Shown here: piece by piece, positions 15,501-21,346 of the stretch
Layout of the letters: every line of letters begins with the position of its first letter
How positions within the stretch are numbered: position 1 is the stretch's first letter
Origin: CAZBGR01 sp964491535
GTDB taxonomy: Bacteria; Bacillota_I; Bacilli_A; RF39; UBA660
DNA: 21,346 nucleotides
Assembly: GCA_964491535.1 (NCBI GenBank)
Contig: CAZBGR010000013.1
Location: 1 to 21,346 of the forward strand
Direction of reading: 5' to 3'
Made by a program: the position numbers and the translations under genes
Notes under the pieces: model-generated
Database searches by the model: none
Told to the model about the DNA's origin: nothing
What the model saw: only the letters and a program-made list of their open reading frames with translations

Positions 15501-17166
15501 GGAAAATATCTTCATCCCTCAATTATGGTTAAATCGCATTCCTGATTATATTTATGTTGATGATTTAAATAAAAAATATAATTATCAAACTCATCAATAC
15601 CTTATTAACCCTATAATTGGAGAATATGATGATCCTTCTAATCAAAAACAAGGTTTATTAACTTTAGATTTAACTAACGAAGGTCATACTATTATTTTTG
15701 GGGCAGCTGGTAGTGGTAAAGAAATTATGTTAAATACCCTTGTTTATTCAACCATTACAAACCATAATACTAATGAAGTTAATTTTTATCTTTTAGATTT
15801 TGGAGCTGAAACATTAATTAATTTTAAAGATGCCCCTCAAGTTGGTGACATCTTATTTATCAATGATAATGAGAAAATAACTAATTTATTTAAAATGCTA
15901 AAAGAAATAATTGATGAACGAAAAAAACTATTTGTTGATTATAATGGAGATTATCGATTCTTTATTAAAAATAGTAATTCCAAGTTACCTCTCATTGTTG
16001 TTGTTATTAATTATTATGAAGGTTTTAGCGAAACCTATAATCATCATGATGATATCTTATTACAATTAACTAGAGAAGGCTTTAAATATGGAATTACCTT
16101 TGTTTTAACAGCCAATGGTATTAATCTAATTAGATATCGCCTTTTACAAAATTTTAAGCAATTATTAACTTTACAAATGAATGATGAAACAGATTATAGT
16201 TTGATTTTAGGCAAAACTGGAAATATCTACCCATCAAAAATAAAAGGTCGGGGTTTAGTTAAAATGGAAAATATTTATGAATTTCAAACTGCTTATCCTT
16301 ATCATAAAGATAATATACCAGCTTTTATCAAAAAAATTAGCCGAGCCTTAAACAAAAAAACAAAACAAAGAGCTAAAGCTATCCCTATTTTACCTGAAGA
16401 AGTTAATTTAGAATTTATTAAGCCTTATATTAATAAATTAACTCATACTCCTATTGGGGTTGTCAAAAACACTTTAGCTATTGCAAATTATGATTTTAAA
16501 AATAAATATGGAACCTTAATTAGTGCTTTAGAAATTGAAACAATTGATCAATTTATTAATTCCTTAATAACAGTTATTTCATTAATCAATAATATTAATT
16601 TAGTGATTATTGATGCCGAAGAAATGATTAATTTAAAAGATAAGAAGAATATTGTTTATTATAAAAATAATTTTAAACAAGCTTTTAATGACCTTAATCA
16701 TCAAATTGATGAACAATATCAACTTTATATTACTAATAATTATCAACCTGAAACTTTAAAAACATATAAACATACCTTATTTCTTATCATAGGAATTGAT
16801 AAACTATTAAAGAAAATTAATACTGAATCTAAACTTGATTTAGAATCCTTATTTAAAAAAGGAAAAGATTTAACTACTTTTAGTTTTGTTTTAATTGATG
16901 CTATCGATAAAATTAAAGCTATTGAATATGGAACCTGGTATAAAACTTTAATTAATAATAATAACGGCATTTGGATAGGTAATGGCATTACTGATCAATT
17001 CACTTTAAAAATATCTAAAACTAATCGCGAACTTTATGAAGAAAAAGAACTGGGTTTTGGTTATCATGTAAGGAATGGTACTCCTATTTTAATCAAATTA
17101 TTAAATTTTAAAGAAGAACCAATTATATTACAAAATGAAGATGAAATAGATATTCTTGATATATAA
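12517..17166 (+). CDS. essC: Type VII secretion FtsK/SpoIIIE ATPase EssC
   Basis: This 1549-aa membrane motor of T7SSb drives export of WXG100 and related proteins. Residues 1-90 and about 96-182 are tandem FHA-type domains, the second with LLIGNN and SANHAKL. Two membrane segments follow (258-279 and 292-313). ATPase D1 has Walker A GMTGSGKS (714-721), Walker B FIISDEFAEL (D836, E837) and the ATQKP motif. D2 has a variant P-loop GAAGSGKE (1062-1069), and its Walker B aspartate is replaced (VVINYYEG, N1165). D3 (about 1311-1500) starts with the usual PIG but has no P-loop. So D1 is likely the only fully active ATPase. The start is GTG, 4 nt after AGAGGTGG. esaB follows. Confidence 0.93.
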   Translation: MILSIINKHKIKTYDLPTKVEGSYLINDEIANKFSLNIEALNGQWLLKKSSFNLINNHEPIEDIILKLYQFYFLQIDSTTTFILYCTPQFDPSFISFIVKPNTELLIGNNNSNHLIYQHELVSANHAKLIYKDNNWQIQDLNSQYLTYVNKEAIFKRNLISGDVVFIMGLKIIIVGDFIVVNNPLKKVLINQNVLTIKKQEHFSFTEDDLLLEETEIKLYQEDDYFLRSPRLKTGIEKINITIDPPPLKQEREEVPLIYTIGPMITMGMTSMVMGGVALNNVMNEKQALASALPTLIIASAMLMSMILWPLLSKKYQKKQEKIKEAQRQTKYNEYIELKRKEIQNTINLQKNILNNNYISLNECREIIIGKKEDLWGRKIEEPDFLNLRIGIGVVKPELDINYPEKHFSLEEDNLRSNLDLLIYESKDIKDVPLCLSLTEKYATAIVGDKLLTKSFIDGLILQLITFHSYDDLKIVLFTNEQNLAKWDYLKILPHLFTDDKEMRFLATNPNEMSQISHYLEEVFNQRKYKSTSTSTEENTQNYLSYSPYYVIITDNLKIARHIKIIKDTLSQKINYGFSLLIKHDKFSDLPNECSTFINVAENQSGLFEKQVTASNLKGFQADFNPTINMKECAVNLANIPISLSIDKINLPNIVTFLEMYEVGKVEQLNLLEKWKTNNPVISLSAPVGIGENGELFHLDLHEKFHGPHGLIAGMTGSGKSEFIISYILSLAINFHPHELSIILIDYKGGGIAGAFENNETKIKLPHLAGTITNLETVELNRSLMSIESELKRRQRIFYKAREILNESTIDIYKYQRLYREGLVDTPVSHLFIISDEFAELKVQQPEFMQQLISTARIGRSLGVHLILATQKPSGIVDDQIWSNSKFRICFKVQEKADSMDMIKTAEAATLKHVGRFYLQVGYNEFFALAQSAWAGAKYIPMDKLKKKIDTSINFIDNTGYVLKHVDHRHSYETITSYGEELTNIVKYLDAMAKKENIFIPQLWLNRIPDYIYVDDLNKKYNYQTHQYLINPIIGEYDDPSNQKQGLLTLDLTNEGHTIIFGAAGSGKEIMLNTLVYSTITNHNTNEVNFYLLDFGAETLINFKDAPQVGDILFINDNEKITNLFKMLKEIIDERKKLFVDYNGDYRFFIKNSNSKLPLIVVVINYYEGFSETYNHHDDILLQLTREGFKYGITFVLTANGINLIRYRLLQNFKQLLTLQMNDETDYSLILGKTGNIYPSKIKGRGLVKMENIYEFQTAYPYHKDNIPAFIKKISRALNKKTKQRAKAIPILPEEVNLEFIKPYINKLTHTPIGVVKNTLAIANYDFKNKYGTLISALEIETIDQFINSLITVISLINNINLVIIDAEEMINLKDKKNIVYYKNNFKQAFNDLNHQIDEQYQLYITNNYQPETLKTYKHTLFLIIGIDKLLKKINTESKLDLESLFKKGKDLTTFSFVLIDAIDKIKAIEYGTWYKTLINNNNGIWIGNGITDQFTLKISKTNRELYEEKELGFGYHVRNGTPILIKLLNFKEEPIILQNEDEIDILDI
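13309..13337 (+). other. GC-rich hairpin inside essC
   Basis: ATTACCATGG (13309-13318) and CCATGGTAAT (13328-13337) are perfect reverse complements. The GG/CC next to the loop extends the stem to 12 bp, with one bulged T and the loop ATGA. It lies in the codons for the first membrane segment (ITMGMTSMVMGG) and is far more GC-rich than the rest of the gene. Confidence 0.5.
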
Positions 17167-17182
17167 AATCATTTAAAAAGGA

Positions 17183-17244
17183 AAGGAGAAAAGATAATAA
17201 TAATTAGATTTTAGTCTAATTATTATATATCATAAAAAACAATG
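17183..17244 (+). promoter_or_regulatory. Hairpin between ribosome site and esaB start
   Basis: The only good Shine-Dalgarno before esaB (AAGGAGAA, within 17183-17190) ends about 50 nt from the ATG at 17242. Between them lies a perfect 12-bp stem (ATAATAATTAGA/TCTAATTATTAT, 17197-17226) with a 6-base loop. Folding would cut the effective distance to about 21 nt. No in-frame start lies nearer, because TAA at 17233 closes the frame. It has no T tract, so it is not a normal terminator. Confidence 0.55.
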
Positions 17245-17493
17245 AACAAAATATTAATTGAAGTATATGTTCCTACTATAGAAAAAAAATATGACATTTT
17301 ATTACCTATAAATAAAAAAATAAAAAGTGTAATTATTTTATTAAGTAAAGCTATCAAAGAATTAAATGATGGTGCTTATATAATCAAAACTAATAGTCTG
17401 TTATGTGATAAAGCAAAAGGCATGATTTATAATCCTGAAGCTATTGTTAAAGAATCAGGATTAAAAAATGGTTCTGAAGTTTTATTAATTTAA
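17242..17493 (+). CDS. esaB: Ubiquitin-like T7SS protein EsaB/YukD
   Basis: This 83-aa protein matches the small ubiquitin-like (beta-grasp) EsaB/YukD family of T7SSb, cytosolic proteins that regulate or form part of the secretion machine. Signs are the small size, the opening strand ILIEVYVPTIEKKYDILLP, the helix VIILLSKAIKEL, and the closing LKNGSEVLLI, the typical C-terminal strand. It follows essC by 75 bases, and a terminator overlaps its stop, so it ends the plus-strand T7SS transcript. Its ribosome site is separated from the ATG by a 12-bp hairpin, an odd arrangement that could limit its synthesis. The family call rests on fold pattern and context. Confidence 0.85.
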   Translation: MNKILIEVYVPTIEKKYDILLPINKKIKSVIILLSKAIKELNDGAYIIKTNSLLCDKAKGMIYNPEAIVKESGLKNGSEVLLI

Positions 17494-17518
17494 AAAACAC
17501 TTCTTAAAAGTGTTTTTT
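17492..17518. terminator. Bidirectional terminator between esaB and the WXG100 genes
   Basis: An 11-bp stem (AAAAAACACTT/AAGTGTTTTTT) with the loop CTTAA has a T run on the plus strand and, from the A run, on the minus strand. It overlaps the esaB stop and lies 25 bases past the stop of the convergent WXG100 gene. Confidence 0.85.
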
Positions 17519-17542
17519 TATTTGTATTTATTTTTGTTAAAT

Positions 17543-17854
17543 TTAAGAAATCCCTTGACCACTATCTTCAAACATACCTGCTTGAGCCACTTCACTTCGT
17601 TGATGAGCTTCAACAGCCCCTCTTAAAAATTTAGGCCATGTTCTTAAATCATTACAAAAGGCATCAAATTGACTAGCAAAACGGTTAAAACTAGCTTCAG
17701 CTGTTTCAGCCGCTTTACTCTTCCAAGTACCCTCAGTATTTACTCTTTGCATCATTTGCCTTACCCTTGAAAGAGTTTGTTCCATATTGCCTATTGTTTT
17801 ATCAATTGTATCTGCTGAACCAAGTACTTCAGCATAAGACATTGCTCCAATCAT
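17543..17854 (-). CDS. WXG100-family protein, variant WKS turn
   Basis: This 103-aa helical-hairpin protein is of the WXG100 class, small T7SS substrates that pair as four-helix bundles. The turn between helices reads GTWKSKAAE (W44), so the glycine of W-x-G is replaced by serine. Helix 1 covers about residues 10-38, helix 2 about 47-88, and a glycine-rich tail follows. AAGGAGG lies 7 nt before the ATG. It lies 17 bases downstream of a second WXG100 gene in the same operon, so the two probably form a heterodimer, as EsxA/EsxB-like pairs do. There is no signal peptide, as expected for this export route. Confidence 0.85.
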   Translation of the reverse strand: MIGAMSYAEVLGSADTIDKTIGNMEQTLSRVRQMMQRVNTEGTWKSKAAETAEASFNRFASQFDAFCNDLRTWPKFLRGAVEAHQRSEVAQAGMFEDSGQGIS

Positions 17855-17871
17855 TTTTATTTCCTCCTTTT

Positions 17872-18177
17872 CTATCCGCTAATTCCACTGCCACGAGCAG
17901 CATCGGCTAATTCTTGCATAAGACGTTCTGATTCATTAGCTACTTCAGCTAAAGCTATTCCATAGCTCTCAATAGCCTTACCTAAATTGATAACACTATC
18001 TTTATAACTATTAGCCTTATCAACATAAGCAAGATTATCTGGCCCCTTCCAACTAGTACCTAAATTATCAACAACATTATAAATGTTAGAAACATCTCCT
18101 GCATACGTTTTTGCTTCTTCTTGAACATTTAAACCTAATTTTCTTAATTCTTCTACATTAACCATTATATCAGCCAT
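17872..18177 (-). CDS. WXG100-family protein EsxA-like
   Basis: This 101-aa helical-hairpin protein has a canonical turn, TSWKGPDN (W43-G45), flanked by two amphipathic helices (about 6-38 and 48-95) and ending in GSGISG. It is an EsxA-like T7SS substrate and probable structural partner. AAGGAGGTG lies 8 nt before the ATG, the best ribosome site in this operon. It is the first gene of a two-gene minus-strand unit with its own promoter and is followed by the variant WXG100 gene. Sequence identity between the two appears low, so they are not a recent duplication. Confidence 0.9.
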   Translation of the reverse strand: MADIMVNVEELRKLGLNVQEEAKTYAGDVSNIYNVVDNLGTSWKGPDNLAYVDKANSYKDSVINLGKAIESYGIALAEVANESERLMQELADAARGSGISG

Positions 18178-18204
18178 TTATTATTCACCTCCTTTATTTT
18201 GGTT

Positions 18205-18233
18205 ATTATATTAAACACATTTAATTATTTCTA
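18205..18233 (-). promoter_or_regulatory. Promoter of the WXG100 pair
   Basis: On the minus strand TAGAAA and TATAAT are spaced by 17 bases, 28 bases upstream of the first WXG100 start. Confidence 0.45.
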
Positions 18234-18292
18234 TTAAATCTAATACCTCTAATTGTGAAAAATAACCAAACTTATTTAAAGTTATTATTTTG

Positions 18293-19666
18293 TTATTTAT
18301 TATAATGCACTGTAATAGAGTTTTCGCCGCGATATCCCCTATCTATTTTATGTTTTGCACTAGCCACAAATAAATCAATTCGATCTTCATCAACCCACAT
18401 AGAAGCCCCACAACTATCTAAAATAATACCATCATAAGTAACGTTATCAATAGTTACAGCAATTTCATCTCCGTAATTAAAATAGTGCCGCCCTTCTCTT
18501 GGAATATGTTCTTTAGCACCACGACCAAATTCATTTGAATTTAATAATTCATTTGTAGCAGCCGCTAAGACTAATTTCCCATTATACGTATACCAACCTT
18601 TATCATTAATTTTAAATTCAGCCGTTGTTTTTCCAGAACCCGTACGATGAGTAGTAACCGGACTATCACCAGTCCAATATGATGTTAGTCTATAGGATTT
18701 ATTTGTATCATAATTATTTTTAAGCCCATTTAAATTTACCCCTCTAGAAATAGATGAACGATTAATTTCTTCTGTTTCTTTTTCAGAAAAACGAAGCTGT
18801 TCATCATGTAATAACTTATCCTTATCCATTTCCTTGACTTTTTCAGCTTTTGCTTTACTTTTCTCATGTTCTTTTTCTATTGCAGAAAAAGCTAATTTTG
18901 AATCATAAGCTTTCTTAAAGATAGACGCCTTTTCTTCAGCTTCAACCCTAGCTTTAGCTTCCTTATATTTTCTTTCTATTGCCGAAAAAGCCGCTTTTGA
19001 ATCATAAGCTTTCTTAAAAGCAGATGCCTTTTCCTCAGCTTCAACTCTAGCTTTAGCTTCCTTATATTTTCTTTCTAATGCAGAAAAGGCTAATTTTGAA
19101 TCATAATTCTTTCTAAATGAATCTGCTGATTCAGTTGTTTTAATTCCTTCTAGATTTTCATCAACCTTTTCAGTATCCAAAGCTAAAAAATCTGCATTAT
19201 TATTAGGAATTATTAATGTATCACCCACCTGAATAAGATCTGGATTTTTTATATTGTTATATTCCGCCAATTCTTTATATCTATTACCATCACCCAAATA
19301 TTTTTTAGCAATAACCCATAAAGTATCTCCTCGTTGAATTCTATATTCTTCATATACTTGTTTTTGAGCATACATTTTTTCAACGCTATTATTAAGTTCG
19401 TCAATCTTTTTATCAAGATCTATTTCATATTTTTCTATAATATTTATTCCTCGATTCAAAAGCCATTTAATAGCTTTAATGTTATTGTTAATTCTTGTTA
19501 AATCTCCAAAAAATGAAATAGTCATATCTCTTTTAGCAAAATCTCTAGGCACCTTATTAATTGCTAAACGCCCAAATTTTTGAATATCATCAAATATTAA
19601 AAGCGATAATCTAACACACTCATTAACACCTTCAACTTTATTCCGATTAAAAGATAAATCACTCAT
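18293..19666 (-). CDS. LysM and 3D-domain protein, probable T7SS-exported wall lytic factor
   Basis: This 457-aa protein has no signal peptide or membrane segment. Residues 1-105 are helical, like the N-terminal targeting part of LXG-type T7SS substrates, but I see no true LXG match. A LysM domain follows (about 108-155: RIQRGDTLWVIAKKYLG ... VGDTLIIPN), which binds peptidoglycan. Next are three tandem 33-aa helical repeats (181-279) and a C-terminal 3D domain (about 325-455) with ILDSCGAS...DEDRIDLFVAS (D417, D428, D431), as in YocH/MltA-like lytic proteins. GGAG lies 9 nt before the ATG. It is 37 bases downstream of a coiled-coil gene in the T7SS locus. Export by T7SS is inferred. Confidence 0.75.
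   Translation of the reverse strand: MSDLSFNRNKVEGVNECVRLSLLIFDDIQKFGRLAINKVPRDFAKRDMTISFFGDLTRINNNIKAIKWLLNRGINIIEKYEIDLDKKIDELNNSVEKMYAQKQVYEEYRIQRGDTLWVIAKKYLGDGNRYKELAEYNNIKNPDLIQVGDTLIIPNNNADFLALDTEKVDENLEGIKTTESADSFRKNYDSKLAFSALERKYKEAKARVEAEEKASAFKKAYDSKAAFSAIERKYKEAKARVEAEEKASIFKKAYDSKLAFSAIEKEHEKSKAKAEKVKEMDKDKLLHDEQLRFSEKETEEINRSSISRGVNLNGLKNNYDTNKSYRLTSYWTGDSPVTTHRTGSGKTTAEFKINDKGWYTYNGKLVLAAATNELLNSNEFGRGAKEHIPREGRHYFNYGDEIAVTIDNVTYDGIILDSCGASMWVDEDRIDLFVASAKHKIDRGYRGENSITVHYNK
18830..19126 (-). repeat. Three tandem 99-bp repeats in the LysM/3D gene
   Basis: Three in-frame 99-bp units encode 33-aa repeats with the core FKKAYDSKLAFSAIERKYKE followed by AKARVEAEEK. The first two match over nearly all residues; the third diverges in its second half. 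The same DNA word recurs at 18900, 18999 and 19098, exactly 99 bases apart. The units probably form a long charged helix or stalk. Confidence 0.85.
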
Positions 19667-19703
19667 ACCTTCTTACTCCATTTCCATAATAGAATATTAT
19701 TTT

Positions 19704-20066
19704 TTATAACTGTTGTTCTAAGTGCCGATAATTAATTTGTAAAGTATTTAAATTATTATTTAAACTATTAATATTATTTTTAATTTCATTTTCAATACTA
19801 GGAATTGTTTTTATTTTAATTCTATTTAATTCTTTTTCTATTTCATTTAATTTACTTTTATCAATTCTTTGTGACCTTACCATAAATATTCCACTTTCAA
19901 GTTCTTTATTTGAATAAACAATTTGAGGCATCGCTTGATCCAATAAGCCTTTAATTGTAGATAATTCATTATTTAATAGTGAAATATAAAGTTCTCTTTT
20001 TTCCCTTGCTGATGCCATTAAACCTTCTAATTCTCTCATTCTTCTCATAATTTGCTCAGTTTCCAT
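19704..20066 (-). CDS. Small coiled-coil protein, probable T7SS substrate partner
   Basis: From the chosen start this is a 120-aa, almost wholly helical protein, with two heptad-like stretches (about 1-45 and 65-120) rich in Glu, Lys, Asn and Leu. There is no signal peptide. Size, fold and place, just before a larger exported-type protein, match the small DUF5082/YwqH-like or Lap-type partners of T7SSb effectors, but I cannot assign a family. A longer GTG frame from 20078 is rejected because GTGAGGT is the ribosome site for the ATG at 20066. It has a strong promoter and is cotranscribed with the LysM/3D gene. Confidence 0.65.
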   Translation of the reverse strand: METEQIMRRMRELEGLMASAREKRELYISLLNNELSTIKGLLDQAMPQIVYSNKELESGIFMVRSQRIDKSKLNEIEKELNRIKIKTIPSIENEIKNNINSLNNNLNTLQINYRHLEQQL

Positions 20067-20090
20067 AATAAACCTCACTATCTTAATTAA

Positions 20091-20120
20091 AGTTTATCAT
20101 TTCCTCCCTGTTATTGTCAA
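20091..20120 (-). promoter_or_regulatory. Promoter of the coiled-coil/LysM-3D operon
   Basis: On the minus strand a perfect TTGACA (20115-20120) and TAAACT (20091-20096) are spaced by 18 bases, 24 bases upstream of the preferred start codon. Confidence 0.6.
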
Positions 20121-20146
20121 CTTTAACCAATAAGAATTTTTTCGCT

Positions 20147-20266
20147 TGTACCCTTTTTTGATAATAAAATTTATTTTAAAATAACTAATCATGTTAAAAA
20201 GTGATTTTTTTTGCTATTTTATAAATGCTTTTACTCTTTAAAAAGTTAAACCTATTTTTGGGTACA
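20147..20266. repeat. TGTACCC/GGGTACA inverted pair, possible IS end or small element
   Basis: TGTACCC (20147-20153) and GGGTACA (20260-20266) face each other across 106 AT-rich bases with no gene. The right-hand copy lies 45 bases past the transposase stop, where an insertion-sequence end is expected (minus strand GGGATACTGTACCC). The match is only 7 bp, so this may be the IS end plus a chance copy, or a short MITE-like element. Confidence 0.35.
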
Positions 20267-20310
20267 GTATCCCTATAAATATAACTAGTAAAAATTTAAA
20301 TAGTTAATAA

Positions 20311-21303
20311 CTATATTTTAACTAAACTTCTTATATTATCTTTTTTATTTAATATATGACCCTTAGCCATACCTAACATTATAATAAATGTTAACGATAA
20401 CATCATATTCATCTTTTTCTTCCCTCGAATAAAATGATCATTAAACATATAATCTCTATCTATTCTGCCATTAAGTCTTTCAACTTCAGTTCTTTTTTTA
20501 TATAACCTTTTAAATTTTTTACTATCTCTTGCCACTGGTAAAAACATTCTTCTATCTATATTAATGGGTATTCTAAATACTTCCTTTTTTCTTTTATCAT
20601 TAAAGCCATATCTTAAACATTTTCTTTGCTTATCATAACCTAAATATTTTAATTTAGTATATTCCCCTTTATATATATCATTTATATAAAATACTTCTCC
20701 ATCTTTATTATAAGAAAGCATCTTATTATCTATTTCTTTAAACTTATCTTCTTTAAAGTTATTTCTAATATCGATAATAGGATTAATATCATAATTATCC
20801 TTAAGTTTAATAATTAATTTAGAATCATCATATCCCTTATCGGCCATTAGATTTTTCATTTTTTTCAATTTATATGATGCTAATTGATCAATAAGCTTAT
20901 GAGCTGTTTTTACTTCTGATACATTTGCACTTTCTAATTTATATGTTATTGGCAACCCATATTTCGCATCACATAAAATATGAGCTTCAAATCCAAAATA
21001 ACTTTTTTTCTTAATTCTTCCATCATCAAAATGATATTCTTTCACCATCCAAGCAGCATCATGTTCGCTTCTTAAATCCTTTGTTTTATCATTATTCTTT
21101 TTCCCATATGTTTCTATTATCTTACCATCAATAGCGGTATCTTCACCAAAGCCTTTAATATTATCATACATATATTTAAGAAGCTCTTCAAATATTTTAT
21201 CAACTTCAGTTTGATGCTTTATTAAGCTCTTAAAAAAATTAGTAAATACTCTTGCTTCAGGAACTAAATGTTTATTAAAATACTTATTCTCATTGGATCT
21301 AGG
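20311..21303 (-). pseudogene. DDE transposase, 5'-truncated (IS4/IS1182-like)
   Basis: The C-terminal 286 residues from the first ATG (21171) form a DDE transposase catalytic core: GFGEDTAIDGKIIETYG (first Asp), ADKGYDDSKLI (second Asp region) and RTEVERLNGRIDRDY (Glu region). The frame stays open upstream for 44 more codons, with transposase-like sequence (KHLVPEARVFTNFFKSLIKHQ) but no ribosome site, and then meets a TGA at 21304-21306. Full-length relatives have an N-terminal region of about 100 residues or more, so the 5' part is lost or displaced. The exact IS family is not certain. It adjoins the T7SS substrate operon. Confidence 0.75.
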
Positions 21304-21346
21304 TCAAGTATTTAGACACTTTTTTGTAGACACTTTAATTTATATT
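21304..21346. mobile_element. Possible end of another insertion element at the right edge
   Basis: Transposase coding similarity stops at 21303. The next bases hold a direct repeat, TAGACACTTT (21313-21322 and 21328-21337), reading AAAGTGTCTA twice on the minus strand. Such repeats are typical of IS ends. This could be a second element inserted into the transposase gene, but the window ends before it can be tested. Confidence 0.3.

Noticed and set aside
16743..16988. 81-aa minus-strand frame
   Set aside because: Antisense to the essC D3 region, with no supporting signals.
18830..19126. CRISPR-like periodic repeat
   Set aside because: The 99-bp units are continuous in-frame coding repeats without spacers.
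20067..20078. GTG start for the coiled-coil gene
   Set aside because: The GTG is part of the GTGAGGT ribosome site serving the ATG at 20066.
20080..20105. Tiny 5-codon frame with a GGGAGG site upstream of the coiled-coil gene
   Set aside because: Its ribosome site lies between the -35 and -10 of the best promoter, so it would not be on that transcript.

Overview
The window comes from a very AT-rich, low-GC Gram-positive bacterium (Bacillota, on the Bacilli/Erysipelotrichia side as far as gene content shows). Reasons: strong GGAGG-type ribosome sites, TGA used as a true stop (recU), recU-ponA and dnaD-nth pairs as in Bacilli, D-Ala-D-Ala ligase and MurF-type genes, and a Firmicutes-style type VII secretion locus (T7SSb). 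The species cannot be named from sequence alone.

Layout. 1-2449: a partial tRNA-Ile, a family 2 glycosyltransferase, pcm, and an unrecognised HEXXH zinc-peptidase-like protein. 2535-6316: on the minus strand, a cell-wall operon (alpha/beta hydrolase, membrane-anchored MurF-like ligase, Ddl) followed at once by tRNA-Val(GAC) and tRNA-Lys(CTT) and a terminator. 6435-7443: small genes, one orphan of 98 aa and one phage-holin-like membrane protein, plus a clear inverted repeat. 7535-12326: recU-ponA on the plus strand, convergent with dnaD-nth on the minus strand. 12430-20120: a compact T7SSb locus. essC and the ubiquitin-like esaB lie on the plus strand. Two WXG100 proteins, a LysM/3D-domain protein and its small helical neighbour lie convergently on the minus strand. 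20147-21346: a transposase truncated at its 5' side, with repeat structures that look like insertion-sequence ends.

How it fits together. The most interesting unit is the T7SS locus. EssC is the membrane motor, EsaB the small regulator/component, and the two WXG100 proteins the likely secreted partners. The LysM/3D protein has no signal peptide, a helical N-terminus, a LysM wall-binding domain, three tandem 33-aa helical repeats and a 3D (Asp-rich double-psi beta-barrel) domain. With its coiled-coil neighbour it looks like a T7SS-exported cell-wall lytic factor and its export partner. esaA, essA and essB are not in the window. The essC-esaB and substrate arms have separate promoters and meet at a bidirectional terminator. 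There is no stretch above about 300 bases without a gene.
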